Assembly (NCBI GenBank): GCA_012845835.1
Contig: JABAKD010000026.1
Span: forward strand, 2,963,199 to 3,027,198
DNA: 64,000 nt
Direction of reading: 5' to 3'
Origin: Undaria pinnatifida
Lineage: Eukaryota > Sar > Phaeophyceae > Laminariales > Alariaceae
Shown piece by piece: positions 55,396-64,000 of this stretch; positions within the stretch are counted from its first letter, which is position 1, and each line of letters starts with the position of its first letter. The notes under the pieces were generated by a model. That model searched no databases. It worked only from the letters and a program-made list of their open reading frames with translations, and was not told the origin of the DNA. The translations under genes were made by a program, and so were the position numbers.

Positions 55396-58300
55396 GTTAG
55401 AGCTGATTGTCCTTTTTCTCCGTCCGACGCCCTGCGAGCCAAGTTACACAGCAGCAGTTTGAAGTTTTTCGAGTACAGTAGCGGCTACGGTTTAAGAGAG
55501 GGTCGTGCGAGCCTGATATTTCTCTCTTAAACCGGGACTTCTCTTATATCGTATTGGTTACGATATTAGAGAGTATTCTCTTAAACCGACTACCCGCTGC
55601 GCAGGGCATGGTGTCTGCAGCTGTGTGGGTGTGTGTTCGTCTGTTGATGTGTGTGATGGCTGCGCGACTCTTCCAGAAAAAGTCCGTCTTGAGAGAAAAT
55701 CTCCGAAAAATGACCAATTATCTCTTAAATCGATTTTAGTCGTGTCACGCCAGTTTGACTCTCTTAAATCGATACCTTCTCTTAAGCATTTTCTCTTAAA
55801 CCGTAGCCGCTACTACTGTATCGCATAATTATATCCTGCTTGACGTACCATGCACGAGCAATAGACTTACTTAATTTTGTCTTTCTCAGGGATTGCCCAT
55901 CCCTGGCCTCTCAGACCTCCAACTTCCACATCACTTGCGGAACCTTTCCAGCTTTTCTTTGCTTTCCAGCTTCGTTCGATATACGAAACGCCAATATAAT
56001 ACTAGTAGTACATACCGGTACTACTACACCAGGTTTGTACGTACCATCAGATACTACGCTGTTGGATCACATGCACGCCCAGCTCAGATCAATCCGGCTA
56101 TATATGGCCCAGCAGCGCAGCGTAGCGCCGTGCGGAGCCGTGCGGAGCCATGCGGTGCGGTGCCGTGCGGAGCCATGCGGTGCGGTGCCGTGCCCTTCGC
56201 TGCGGTGCTGTGTCGCTGCGCTGTGTGCTTTCTTTCGAACATAGAGCAGTACCGGGTATAATGCGTGTGTTGTTGTGTACGGAGTACTACTTTTCCTCTT
56301 TTTTCTCTTCCTATAGACTATGTATTTGATCTTTCACGGCCCCCTGTTTTTTCCCCCACGCAAATTACCCCCGTACTGCCGATCAGAACGTAACACCGGT
56401 AACAAAAGCACACAGCACAGCTGAGCACAACAGGGCAATTTGCTCTGCACAAGCAGCTCTTGGCATTATCAAATCGCTGTTCGCACCAAATCGTGGGCCT
56501 CTTCTTTCTGCCCCCTTTACATAGTCTATGTTTTTAGTTGCATTCTTCCTTGCCTTGCGCGAGCGTAGCGGGCGGCGTCAGCCGCCCGCGGAGCGGAGCC
56601 CTTGTATATGATACGAACTTGCGGCTCGGGCATATATACTCGTAGCGCCGTTGACAAAGGCTAGACCTAGCCAGGTACATAGTACACAGTCGGCACCATC
56701 TGCAACGAGCGCACCGGAGGGCGACTGGCAGCTTGATGTTCTTGCCGGTATGCCGCACCTGAATTTTGTTGTGTTCGTGAGAGATTTTCGCCACCACCCG
56801 CGATCGGTATGTTTCCCTTCACAAACTTCGAGTCGAACAGAAGCACCCTTTCGCAGATCAGCTCTCATGCACGACCAGTCTGCGCGCACGACCCACAACG
56901 TATGCATACATGATGAAAGTGACGCAGAATCGTTCTACCAGTACAGCCAGCAGATACCCGCCCAATGTCAATGAACATGTTATAGATCGTTTTGACTTTA
57001 TTAGTCTAATATTAATAGTTTTTTTTTTTCTTTCTTCATCCTCCGGCGGATGGGAAAAAATAAAGCTTTAGCTCACCACACTTCAACGTATTTTCATACG
57101 CGTCGTGCGTCGATTTAACTCAGCTGCTTTCGCAGCCCAACGCTAGCTGGCGCACCCTTCGGGTCCCATCCTTGAGAAGGGTGGTGTCACACACTAACTT
57201 CAGTGTAACATATACATCGAATTTCTTACTTCCCCTTGCTTTTTGAGCGCGTTTTCGTGTGGAGCTCTTATATGAGGGGCGGCATCGTAGTGTATTGTTA
57301 ACCCTTGGGGAACCCTTACTAAAATTAACTACGTATCACCGCCTCGAGACAGGCCATTTCTTAGGTCTTCTCTCCACGTTTAGTCTTGTTTAGCAAGTAC
57401 CAGGTATTCCAGAAGAGATTATGAGAGTAGCCCCCACTATTATTGTATTAATAACTCCAAATACTCCTATTAATATTGTACATGGCAACAGTAATGTTTT
57501 GTTTTACCTCGTACCTGGTATTAAACTAGTCTATTGAAGAACAAACCGACTTGCCTGGTCTTATCCCTCGGAGCCTCCAACCGGTTAGTTTTTCTACTGC
57601 TGTAGCGGCCAAATATGCGACGAGTGCGATCTCATCAAGCGACCATCATAGGAAGAGCGCCCAGCAATACAACTATCGCCATGCCCCGCGCGTGTGGTCA
57701 AGCTCCAGCTATTGCAGCTCGAACACCCCCCACATCCCGGCAGCGCGGGCTACTTCATGCGGCTGATGTTTTCATAGTTACTTGTTTTCGATATTTTTCG
57801 CTCTTAACCCCTTTACAACTGGAAACATGTTTTGGGGACAAAATCACTTAGATATAGTATGGGGAGGGGTTCGGGGACTCTGAAGGGGTTAAGCCCCCGA
57901 AAATATTAAGCTCTCATCATACTCGTGTGGCTTTCGTATCACATGATATGCATGGACACTCGTACGATGATCCCAAGGGCATGGTCGGTAGGGTATACTG
58001 TACGGATACCGGGGGTATAATTTGGTACGTACCCTACCAAACATGCCCTTGGATGACTCGATGCTGCCGCTGTCCGGCACAGAGTGCGTGTATACGAGCG
58101 CAGCATGTACGACAGCATGTAAAAACGTAAGACAACATACGAACACTGCTGTAGTAAGAAACAGAGTAAGAAAGGCTGGCTGATCTTCACAGAAATATAA
58201 GAAATCCGGGAGCCGTTACACTAAAGTTAGCGTAACACGCATCCTCTCCCAAATTGGAAACCCAGCCTGGGTCAGTGTTTATGTGTCTTATTTTTAAAAG

Positions 58301-61300
58301 ATGACGTGTAATGTACCAGACAAACGAGTAAATCGAGTGCCGTAGTGGTCCCTCTATAGTGTCGTTTGCTCGCTATAGTACCTGTGAAATTGCTTGGCAA
58401 ATATTGGAAAAGCCAGTCCCACACTACCCGGAAAGATGACATTCCGGGTGGCTATCTCCACCGAAACTGACCCTTAGGGGACAGGCCGGGTCGACATACA
58501 CACGCATCCGTATACATGGGCAGCTTGCGCTGCCGGGGTTGTAACGAAGACCACTGATAGGGACAGCTTACGCTATACCTACAATGGGACCCGAAGGGTG
58601 CGCCAGCTAGCGTTGGGCTGCGAAAGCAACTGAGTTAAATCGACACACCACGCGTATAAAAATACGTGGAAGTGTGGTGAGCTAAAGCTTTATTTTTCCC
58701 CATCCGCCGGAGGATAAAAAAAAAAAAAAAAAGCCAGTAGTGGCAGTATGCGGAGTAGTGCCGGTTGCCGCTATAGTGCCGGTATTTCCGACTATTAACA
58801 ATAATTACACGTACGGGCACCATAGAGGGACCACTACAGTACCAACTGCACTGCAATTGTTGCTGGAAAACACGTATTATTGAGGTGCTCTGATTCATAG
58901 TTCCAGTGTCTAGGGATTGCTCCTACGCACATACCAGGTACAAAACGCGAAGAGCTGCGGTTCTCAAGTGAAGCTGCTGCTGTGGTGTATCTTCGAGCTT
59001 TACTGTTCAAGCCTCCTTCAACAGGTTGCGTGTATGGTATGATTCCACGTCAACACGTGAACCTTTCTGGTCAGATCCCTACTGATGATCTATTGATCTA
59101 TTTATGTTCAGGACAGACAATCACTGGCCTAAACGGTCTGCGTGATCTATAGCTCATGTTTCCTGGTGTAGATCTGTACTACACAGGTTCTGCACAAAAA
59201 TATCATAACGACTCATACAGGATCTAGGTTATCTAAATCGTGATCTGTCCGATGTTTTTTTTTTTCAACTTTTCGAGCCGTAACCTCAACCTTGCAACCT
59301 TAAAGAGTCAGAGCATTTCGGCTTGAATTGCCCGATTTTCAATATCCAATGTCGTTGCCCGCCGTGCCAGCGTAGATACCGACGCACCGACTTGCGACGA
59401 TGCTGGACTTTTCGCGTCCGTCTGAGGCAAGCGGCCTAGTACCGAGGCAGACAATGGTCCAACCCAAGTGCTTCTTTAGCAAAATATATACTCGAAATAC
59501 ATACTCTTGGGTGCCTGGGTACCAAAATTGTTTTTTATTGGTGATACTCCGGTATGTACCCGGGTACCCGCAGAATATGTTATTGGTGATACTCAGGTAT
59601 GCACCCACAGAGTATATTATTGGTGATACTCGCGTATGTACCCGGAAACCCGCAGGATATATATCGGTACCCTACTAAACACATCCTTGCAGGATGGTTA
59701 CACGCTGCGTGGACGCTATGTAACCGTACCTGGCTGTTGTCGTACATACCAGGTACTATATGATACCCAACCGGAATATTCTAGCCGTTCTTTGTTGTCC
59801 CTCCCAACGAAATCTCGTTGTTGTTGTTCTTTGTTAGATGAAACTACCTGTTGAGCTATATCAATTTCAGTTTCAGTCGTTTCAGTCGTCGTAGGGTGAT
59901 ACCGTTCACATAGGCGAAGACTTCCACATGTCGGGACAGATAACCGATCCCCACTTGATTATCTAGGTATTTCATGGAAGATTGTATGGTGTAACTCATG
60001 CTGCCTGGTTGGTGGGAGCCGTGCGATGTGCATGATCTATCACATGTTTCGTGGGTTGGGCCTGTACTTTACCTAATAGATCCTGAGCAACATTTTATAT
60101 TGGCAATAAGAGGATCCATCTTATCTACCAGGTATTACCAGGTACTACTATAGATGATCTAGATGATCTAGATGATCTAGATTATGTAGATCGTGATTGT
60201 TGTCCATGTAGATAAAAGACTCCGACTCGTTCCCCCTCGAGCTCCGAACGGAAGCGCTTCAGCTCCGACCGCAATGAGAAACAGAACATGGCTCTCTACG
60301 TGCCACGGCTCTAGCCATGTAACGCGTCTCGCCGTGGCCCTGTTGCGGCTCTCGCCGTGAATGAAGTACAGTAGTGACCCTTCTATAGTGCCGGTATGTG
60401 CCAGCCGGAAATGCCGGCAATGTAGAGGCAGCTGGCACTCCTTCGCATGCTATCATTACTGGTTGCTACTGTCTGTGCCAAGGGAATCCATGGGCATTAT
60501 TGCGGGCAATTGGCACTACTGGTAGTACTCAGCCGGGCACTGTAGAGGGACCAACTCTGTCGTTCAACAGGTAGTTCCTGAACATTAGCTCAACAGGTAG
60601 TAAGGTAGTTCCTTCCTTCACGACTAAAGTAGGTGAACAGGTAGTTCTTCCCTTCATGACTGAAGTAGGTGAACTGGTAGTTCCTTCGTGACTCAAGCAG
60701 GTCAACAAATGGTTCATTCGTTACTGAATTACAGTACTAGTAGGTCAACAGATTGTGATTTCATTACTCAATTAGGTCAACAGGCGGTTCCTTCATGAAT
60801 GAAATGGTTCAACAAGTAGTTCATTCGTGACTGAAGTAGGTGAACAGGTTGTACCTTTGGGCCTCAAGTAGTTCAACAGGTGATTTGTTCGTGCATGCCT
60901 GAAGTGGCTCAATGGGTGGAACCTTTTTGGACCTTTTTGACTGAAGTAGGTCAACAGGTGATTTGTTCGTGACTGAATTAGGTCAACAGGTACTTCCTTA
61001 CTTTTTGTTGAAAAAAAACTCACCGTCGTGCTCGCATTGTTTCCGCTCCACTGCCGTTCTTACTCCGCTTTTTATATCTACAATTGTATATATGTATCAG
61101 GACAAGCTTTCCAGCGTCTGGGTAAGCCCGCCCAAGCCCGCCAGGCATTCGAGGCCGGCGTCATCGCAGGGAAGGAAGGCGGAGACGTGCTCATCTTCGT
61201 GCAGCTAGTAGACGCCCTCGCGCAGCCGGCTGCTGCTGCCGCTGATACCGAAGCGCCTGACGTCGCAACCGGACGCGGTCCCGCGCCAACACCTCACGCT

Positions 61301-63181
61301 AAAAGCGGCAACTGCCTGGGTGTACCTGCCAGTACGGCAGAACACGCCATTACGACGGGCGTGAAGGTAGAGATTGCTTCCTCCCCGGAGATGGGGGGTA
61401 CCTCTCGCCCAGAGCTACTGGGCGCTGGCTCGTCCGCGTGTGTAGTAGCGCTGGAGAAGCTGGCACCTTGCGCGGAGTGTGTTTCTGCGAGAACAAGCCA
61501 TAGTGGGGACGGTGGTGACGTCAGTGCTGAGGCCATCGCGGCGCAGGAGGAGGAAGGAGAAGCCAGCGAGGAGGAACAGGAGTTGGGGAACACCGAAATG
61601 GTGGGAGCTGCTGTGGGCGCGGTAGAGGAGGGCGCTCTCGCAACCGCAAAGAAGAAGAAGAAAAAAAAGAAGAAGAGCCGGAGCAAGCGCAACAAGGCCG
61701 GGAAGGCGACGTGGGCGGGGGAGGAGGACGAGTACGGGCATCGGCTGACGCTCAGCGCCAACACGGAGGGGGGTGGGGTGTCGGTAGATGGGTTGTCAGA
61801 GGTGCTGGCCGCGAGTAACATCACCCACTCTCTTTTGGAGGCGGCGAGGGCGCAACTTTGCCACTCTGTCGGCAATCCGGACATCGATAACTTGATCGCT
61901 TTGGGATATCTTCAGGTAATGCTACGGGAGCCTGTCCGAGGTGTATTTGTCTTCTTCCTGACAGTGCAATTCCACGAGGGTAAGCCGTATTGCCACGAGT
62001 GTGTTTCTTGGCGTTGTAGTATGTCACCCTATTGGGCACTGCAGAGGGAAAAACAAGAGGGGAAACACGTAAAACGTTTTTGCAGCATCGATCACACGAA
62101 ACAGCTCGGGCTGCTGGGGTAGATAGAGCATGTGCCTGGACTGCAGCATTGGGAGGTGTACGACGCGCGCGCGGCACTGCTGATACATTGTACCTGTTGC
62201 ACGCTTCTTTCTGGAAGATTGATGTATCTCGTTTCGGGCTTGAGAGGGAAAACAATCAAAAATGACGACGAAAATTGATGATTACAGCGCCGGGCACTGC
62301 TGATTGAATTGATTGGGGGATGGTAAGCATTGATGTCCGAAGTGCAACAATGCAACAATGCAAGGGGTCGTACAGGACGGGTGCGGTTCTAATCGTTCTG
62401 CTGCGCGCTCACACTACTCATAGACGCTTGAAAATGCCACAACCAGCCTTGTTTGGTCGCTGCTACACATGGCCCCTGAAATGTTTAGCACGCGACTTGT
62501 CGCTTTGTAGGTCGCGCTGCCTGGGTCCCAACATGGCTAAAATCGCTGCTGTTGAGGCAGGAGGGCTTTGTTTTTCGAACGCCACACTCCTCCTATTTGT
62601 AATAGCCCAGACAAGGGGGGGGGGAGGTAGACTCTAACCTTTTTTTTTATATATGTCTTTTTCGCGACTCGTACAGAAGTCGCAACGCGCCGATGTATAT
62701 ATTTTTTTATCTTGGCCTTTCTACGAGTGTGACGTCTGGGACTCCGATCCGCGTGCTCCGCTAGTTGAGGGTTCTTTTTGGTGTGATTTTGCAGAGTTGC
62801 AGGAAAATGTGTTGCATTTCGTGCTATCGGCCGAGTTAGGCATGTCGTTCACCATAGAGGACTGCCTCATGAATATGGCGCTCACTTTCGCTTTTTTTTT
62901 TCTCCATGATCGCAAGTGAACATTGGCAGCATGCGGTCCACTGTAATCGCCGAGCTTTGCCAGTATGAAAGAAGGACGCATGGTATGGCTGCTCATTTTC
63001 TGTGTTATTTTCCCGATAATTGCAGGTGAATACAGGCAACTACCGCAAGGCCGTAGAGCTGTTCCGCGGGCTGCTTTCGATTCGACCTGGACTTGTCGGT
63101 GCCCACCTCGGCCTCGGTAGCGCGCTGGCTCTATTGGGCGGCATGGAGGTAGCCGTGGCGTCTTTCAGCTCTGCTATCGAG
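55086..63181 (+). CDS. SRFR1/TTC13-like TPR protein, 3' end off the window
   Basis: Joined exons 55086-55395, 61101-61915 and 63026-63181; phases 1 and 0 agree. About 427 residues are present. Two TPR pairs match the layout of plant SRFR1 and animal TTC13 as I remember it: 'CNRA..KLE....HDCDEAIEMEP...AHLLKG' continuing 'QAFQRLGKPAQARQAFEAG', then a charged linker, then 'GYLQVNTGNYRKAVELFRGLL'. SRFR1 is known as a negative regulator of immune and transcription responses in plants; the role here is unknown. The linker has a run of nine or ten Lys followed by SRSKRNK, a likely nuclear signal. More TPRs should follow past base 64000. Confidence 0.62.
55474..55820. mobile_element. Tc1/mariner-like MITE with repeated subterminal motifs
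   Basis: The left end TACAGTAGCGGCTACGGTTT and the right end, reverse-complemented, TACAGTAGTAGCGGCTACGG are flanked by TA, as expected for Tc1/mariner. Both continue TTTAAGAGA. The motif TCTCTTAAA(C/T)CG or a close form recurs about seven times inside, on both strands; these could be transposase binding sites. No transposase ORF, so non-autonomous. Confidence 0.78.
57019..57169 (-). mobile_element. SINE family S copy
   Basis: T-run (tail) at 57019-57036, then the full core 57037-57169, reverse orientation, near-identical to 58584-58715, ending GGCGCACCCTTCGGGTCCCA. Sequence beyond the core differs from the longer copy, so this one is 5'-truncated or has a different head. Confidence 0.86.
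57803..57893. mobile_element. 91-bp MITE (CTTAACCCCTT ends)
   Basis: CTTAACCCCTTTACAACTGG at the left, GAAGGGGTTAAG at the right: terminal inverted repeats of 10-12 bp. The interior GTTTTGGGGACAAAATCACTT is shared with 51540-51627. Confidence 0.72.
58343..58836. mobile_element. MITE family A carrying a nested SINE
   Basis: Ends TAGTGGTCCCTCTATAGTG and CACCATAGAGGGACCACTA are inverted repeats. Removing 58418-58728 leaves a sequence that aligns along its length with the uninterrupted copy at 8981-9154 (TAGTACCTGTGAAATTGC, GGAGTAGTGCCGGTTGCC, TATTTCCGACTAT). Confidence 0.82.
58418..58738 (+). mobile_element. SINE family S, longest copy, with target-site duplication
   Basis: Flanked by AAAAGCCAGT (58408-58417 and 58729-58738), a 10-bp target duplication overlapping the A-tail. 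Core 58584-58715, poly-A 58716-58731. The head (58418-58583) is not in the other copies; it has GGTGGCTATCTCC and GGCCGGGTCGACAT about 35 bp apart, loosely like pol III A and B boxes, which is weak evidence for a tRNA-type head. Confidence 0.82.
59535..59662. repeat. Tandem repeat, about 45-bp unit
   Basis: Three units around ATTGGTGATACTC(C/A/G)(G/C)GTATG, each followed by (T/C)ACCC and a CCCGCAG/CCACAG segment. Inside the first intron of the TPR gene. Confidence 0.75.
60372..60553. mobile_element. MITE family A copy
   Basis: Left TAGTGACCCTTCTATAGTGC, right CACTGTAGAGGGACCA (inverted). The interior is rich in GCCGG and GGCACTACT strings, as in the other copies. Confidence 0.66.
60555..60990. 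repeat. Degenerate tandem array, 35-40-bp unit, about 12 units
   Basis: Unit close to GGTCAACAGGTAGTTCCTTC followed by (A/G)TGACTGAAGTA. Many substitutions and a few insertions, so it is old. It ends about 110 bp before TPR exon 2. Confidence 0.85.
61101..61915 (+). CDS. TPR gene exon 2
   Basis: 815 nt, phase 1 to 0, acceptor TGTATCAG, donor GTAATG. Second half of a TPR (QAFQRLGKPAQARQAFEAGV), a helix LIFVQLVDALAQ, a low-complexity acidic linker (QEEEGEASEEEQE), the Lys run with SRSKRNKAGKATW, then helical NITHSLLEAARAQLCHS and DNLIALGYLQ leading into the next TPR. Confidence 0.8.
61916..63025. other. 1.1-kb second intron of the TPR gene
   Basis: GTAATG donor, GATAATTGCAG acceptor. Poly-T runs and no repeat family I recognise; no ORF with protein-like composition. 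Confidence 0.55.
63026..63181 (+). CDS. TPR gene exon 3
   Basis: 52 codons, phase 0 to 0: VNTGNYRKAVELFRGLLSIR, then GLVGAHLGLGSALALLGGME and VASFSSAIE, one TPR and the first helix of the next. The donor GTGAAC after 63181 is chosen because reading on meets a stop within 11 codons and breaks the TPR spacing. Confidence 0.7.
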
Positions 63182-63279
63182 GTGAACACTCTCAATGGCT
63201 TCGCCTGCTCATAAGCGCTAGTGTGAGGGTGCTCTGCTATGGATGAACTACCCCAGTGGCCTACTAGTAGGTACATCAG

Positions 63280-63494
63280 TAGTGGTTGTCTTCCTATATT
63301 GCCGGTATGTGCTAGACAACAGTACCGGCACTATGCCCGACACCGGTACTATTGGATATAGTACCGACCGGCATATACCAGCAATAGGCACTACTCAACC
63401 GGCACCATACCGGACACCGACACTATTGGGTATAACACCGATACCCGTATACCAGCAAAAGGCACTACTCAACCGGCAATATAGAGGGACCCCG
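63280..63494. mobile_element. MITE family A copy with an internal duplication
   Basis: Left TAGTGGTTGTCTTCCTATAT, right CAATATAGAGGGACC. An interior segment of about 85 bp (CACTATGCCCGACACCGGTA / CACCATACCGGACACCGACA, each ending GGCACTACTCAACCGGCA) occurs twice in tandem. Confidence 0.7.
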
Positions 63495-64000
63495 AGTGTA
63501 GTCTTGTGGGGGTGAAATAATTGTTTACTTTGCATGTTTGTAGGGATCGGTATAATGTAGTTGCCATAGAGTCGGTCGTCGTGCGTTATAATGTGATACC
63601 ACGACATGACAAGGTTGTCGCGGTCAAGGTTGTCGCGGTCATTTCGTTATGTTGGTTATACAAGTCTGTTTACGAGAATACGCAGTCACCGACACGGCGA
63701 CGTGGGAATGTTGTCGGCGTTATTTCGGTACAGGTTGGTTATAACACTTTACCCACTAGACCACACGTTCACGGGACTTTAGCTTGATGGGCGTCCGCTT
63801 CTGTGCAAAACGTTAGCCAACTCTTTACTGTGATCGTCTAGTGGCCGGCCGCCACGCATTCGTTCGTGTGTTTGACCAGATGTGCTAGTCTCTCGTGGAG
63901 ATTTTGACGTTTTTATCTGTGTGTCTTGTGTGGTGTCGAGTTCAAGTTGACGCGTAGTGCATGCCCAGCTGTATATCTCGAAGTAGTTCTCCTGTGTCAT
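63495..64000. other. Right edge, no supported gene
   Basis: Presumably intron of the TPR gene. It has a small direct repeat (AAGGTTGTCGCGGTC twice near 63610-63640). A minus-strand frame at 63779-64000 runs off the edge but has no recognisable motif. Confidence 0.4.

Larger units (their letters stand above)
55396..61100. other. 5.7-kb first intron of the TPR gene, packed with elements
   Basis: GTTAGA donor and TATCAG acceptor. It contains the Tc1-like MITE, GC-rich short repeats (CGGAGCCATGCGGTGCGGTG, 56125-56190), a perfect hairpin GCGGGCGGC..GTCAGCCGCCCGC near 56568, two SINEs, two family A MITEs, a tiny MITE and two tandem arrays. No other gene is supported. Confidence 0.6.

Noticed and set aside
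57185-58240. A 1.05-kb element bounded by CACTAACTTCAGTGTAAC and its inverted partner
   Set aside because: The boundary motif is itself nearly palindromic, so inverted orientation means little, and no target duplication or shared interior was found.
60555-60990. CRISPR-like array
   Set aside because: Units are degenerate and contiguous with no unique spacers, and the genome is eukaryotic.
63779-64000. Minus-strand ORF open to the right edge
   Set aside because: 73 codons without motifs; cannot be judged without sequence beyond the edge.

Overview
This is a nuclear window from an intron-rich eukaryote. A photosynthetic stramenopile, perhaps a brown alga, fits the long repeat-filled introns, the Ala/Gly/Ser-rich exons and a plant-like SRFR1-type TPR gene. 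That placement is inference: no rRNA or organelle marker is present. I see no bacterial operons, CRISPR array, rRNA gene or complete tRNA gene.

Layout. (1) 42-41009, minus strand: most of one giant gene that runs off the left edge. I could chain 19 coding exons whose splice phases all agree (about 4,003 residues so far). In order they encode a Cys-rich helical N-terminus, an RCC1-type propeller, long helical regions, a laminin-G/ConA-like module, a SPRY domain split by an intron, and a UBA domain split by a GC-AG intron. This resembles the giant HERC ubiquitin ligases, HERC1 most of all. A HECT domain, if there is one, lies beyond base 1. (2) 41010-43832: intergenic, with a (GTTT)n array, a SINE and a degenerate duplicate of the giant gene's 5' end. 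(3) 43833-53165, minus: an eight-exon gene of about 1,061 residues and unknown function. (4) 53307-54938, minus: a one-exon gene with a poly-Ala tract and a compact basic C-terminus. (5) 55086-63181 and beyond, plus: a TPR gene resembling plant SRFR1 and animal TTC13. Its first intron is 5.7 kb and full of mobile elements. Genes 4 and 5 diverge from a very short shared interval.

The introns hold a dense repeat landscape: a 4-kb array of a 9-bp unit, 0.7 kb of C5-6T runs abutting a LINE 3' end, 0.8 kb of CCCGA pentamers that seem to come from a small TIR element, (GTTT)n abutting a SINE, a SINE nested in a MITE with its empty site preserved elsewhere, a Tc1/mariner-like MITE, several other TIR families, a miniature LTR element, and tandem duplications that copied pieces of exons and a splice donor. 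Several satellites start exactly where a transposed element ends, which suggests that element tails seed satellites in this genome.

I found no defence or metabolic gene system. The notable items are the giant gene model, many of whose exons lack start codons and are easily missed, and the element-to-satellite relationships. All gene models come from reading frames, splice consensus and phase agreement by eye; transcripts have not been seen.
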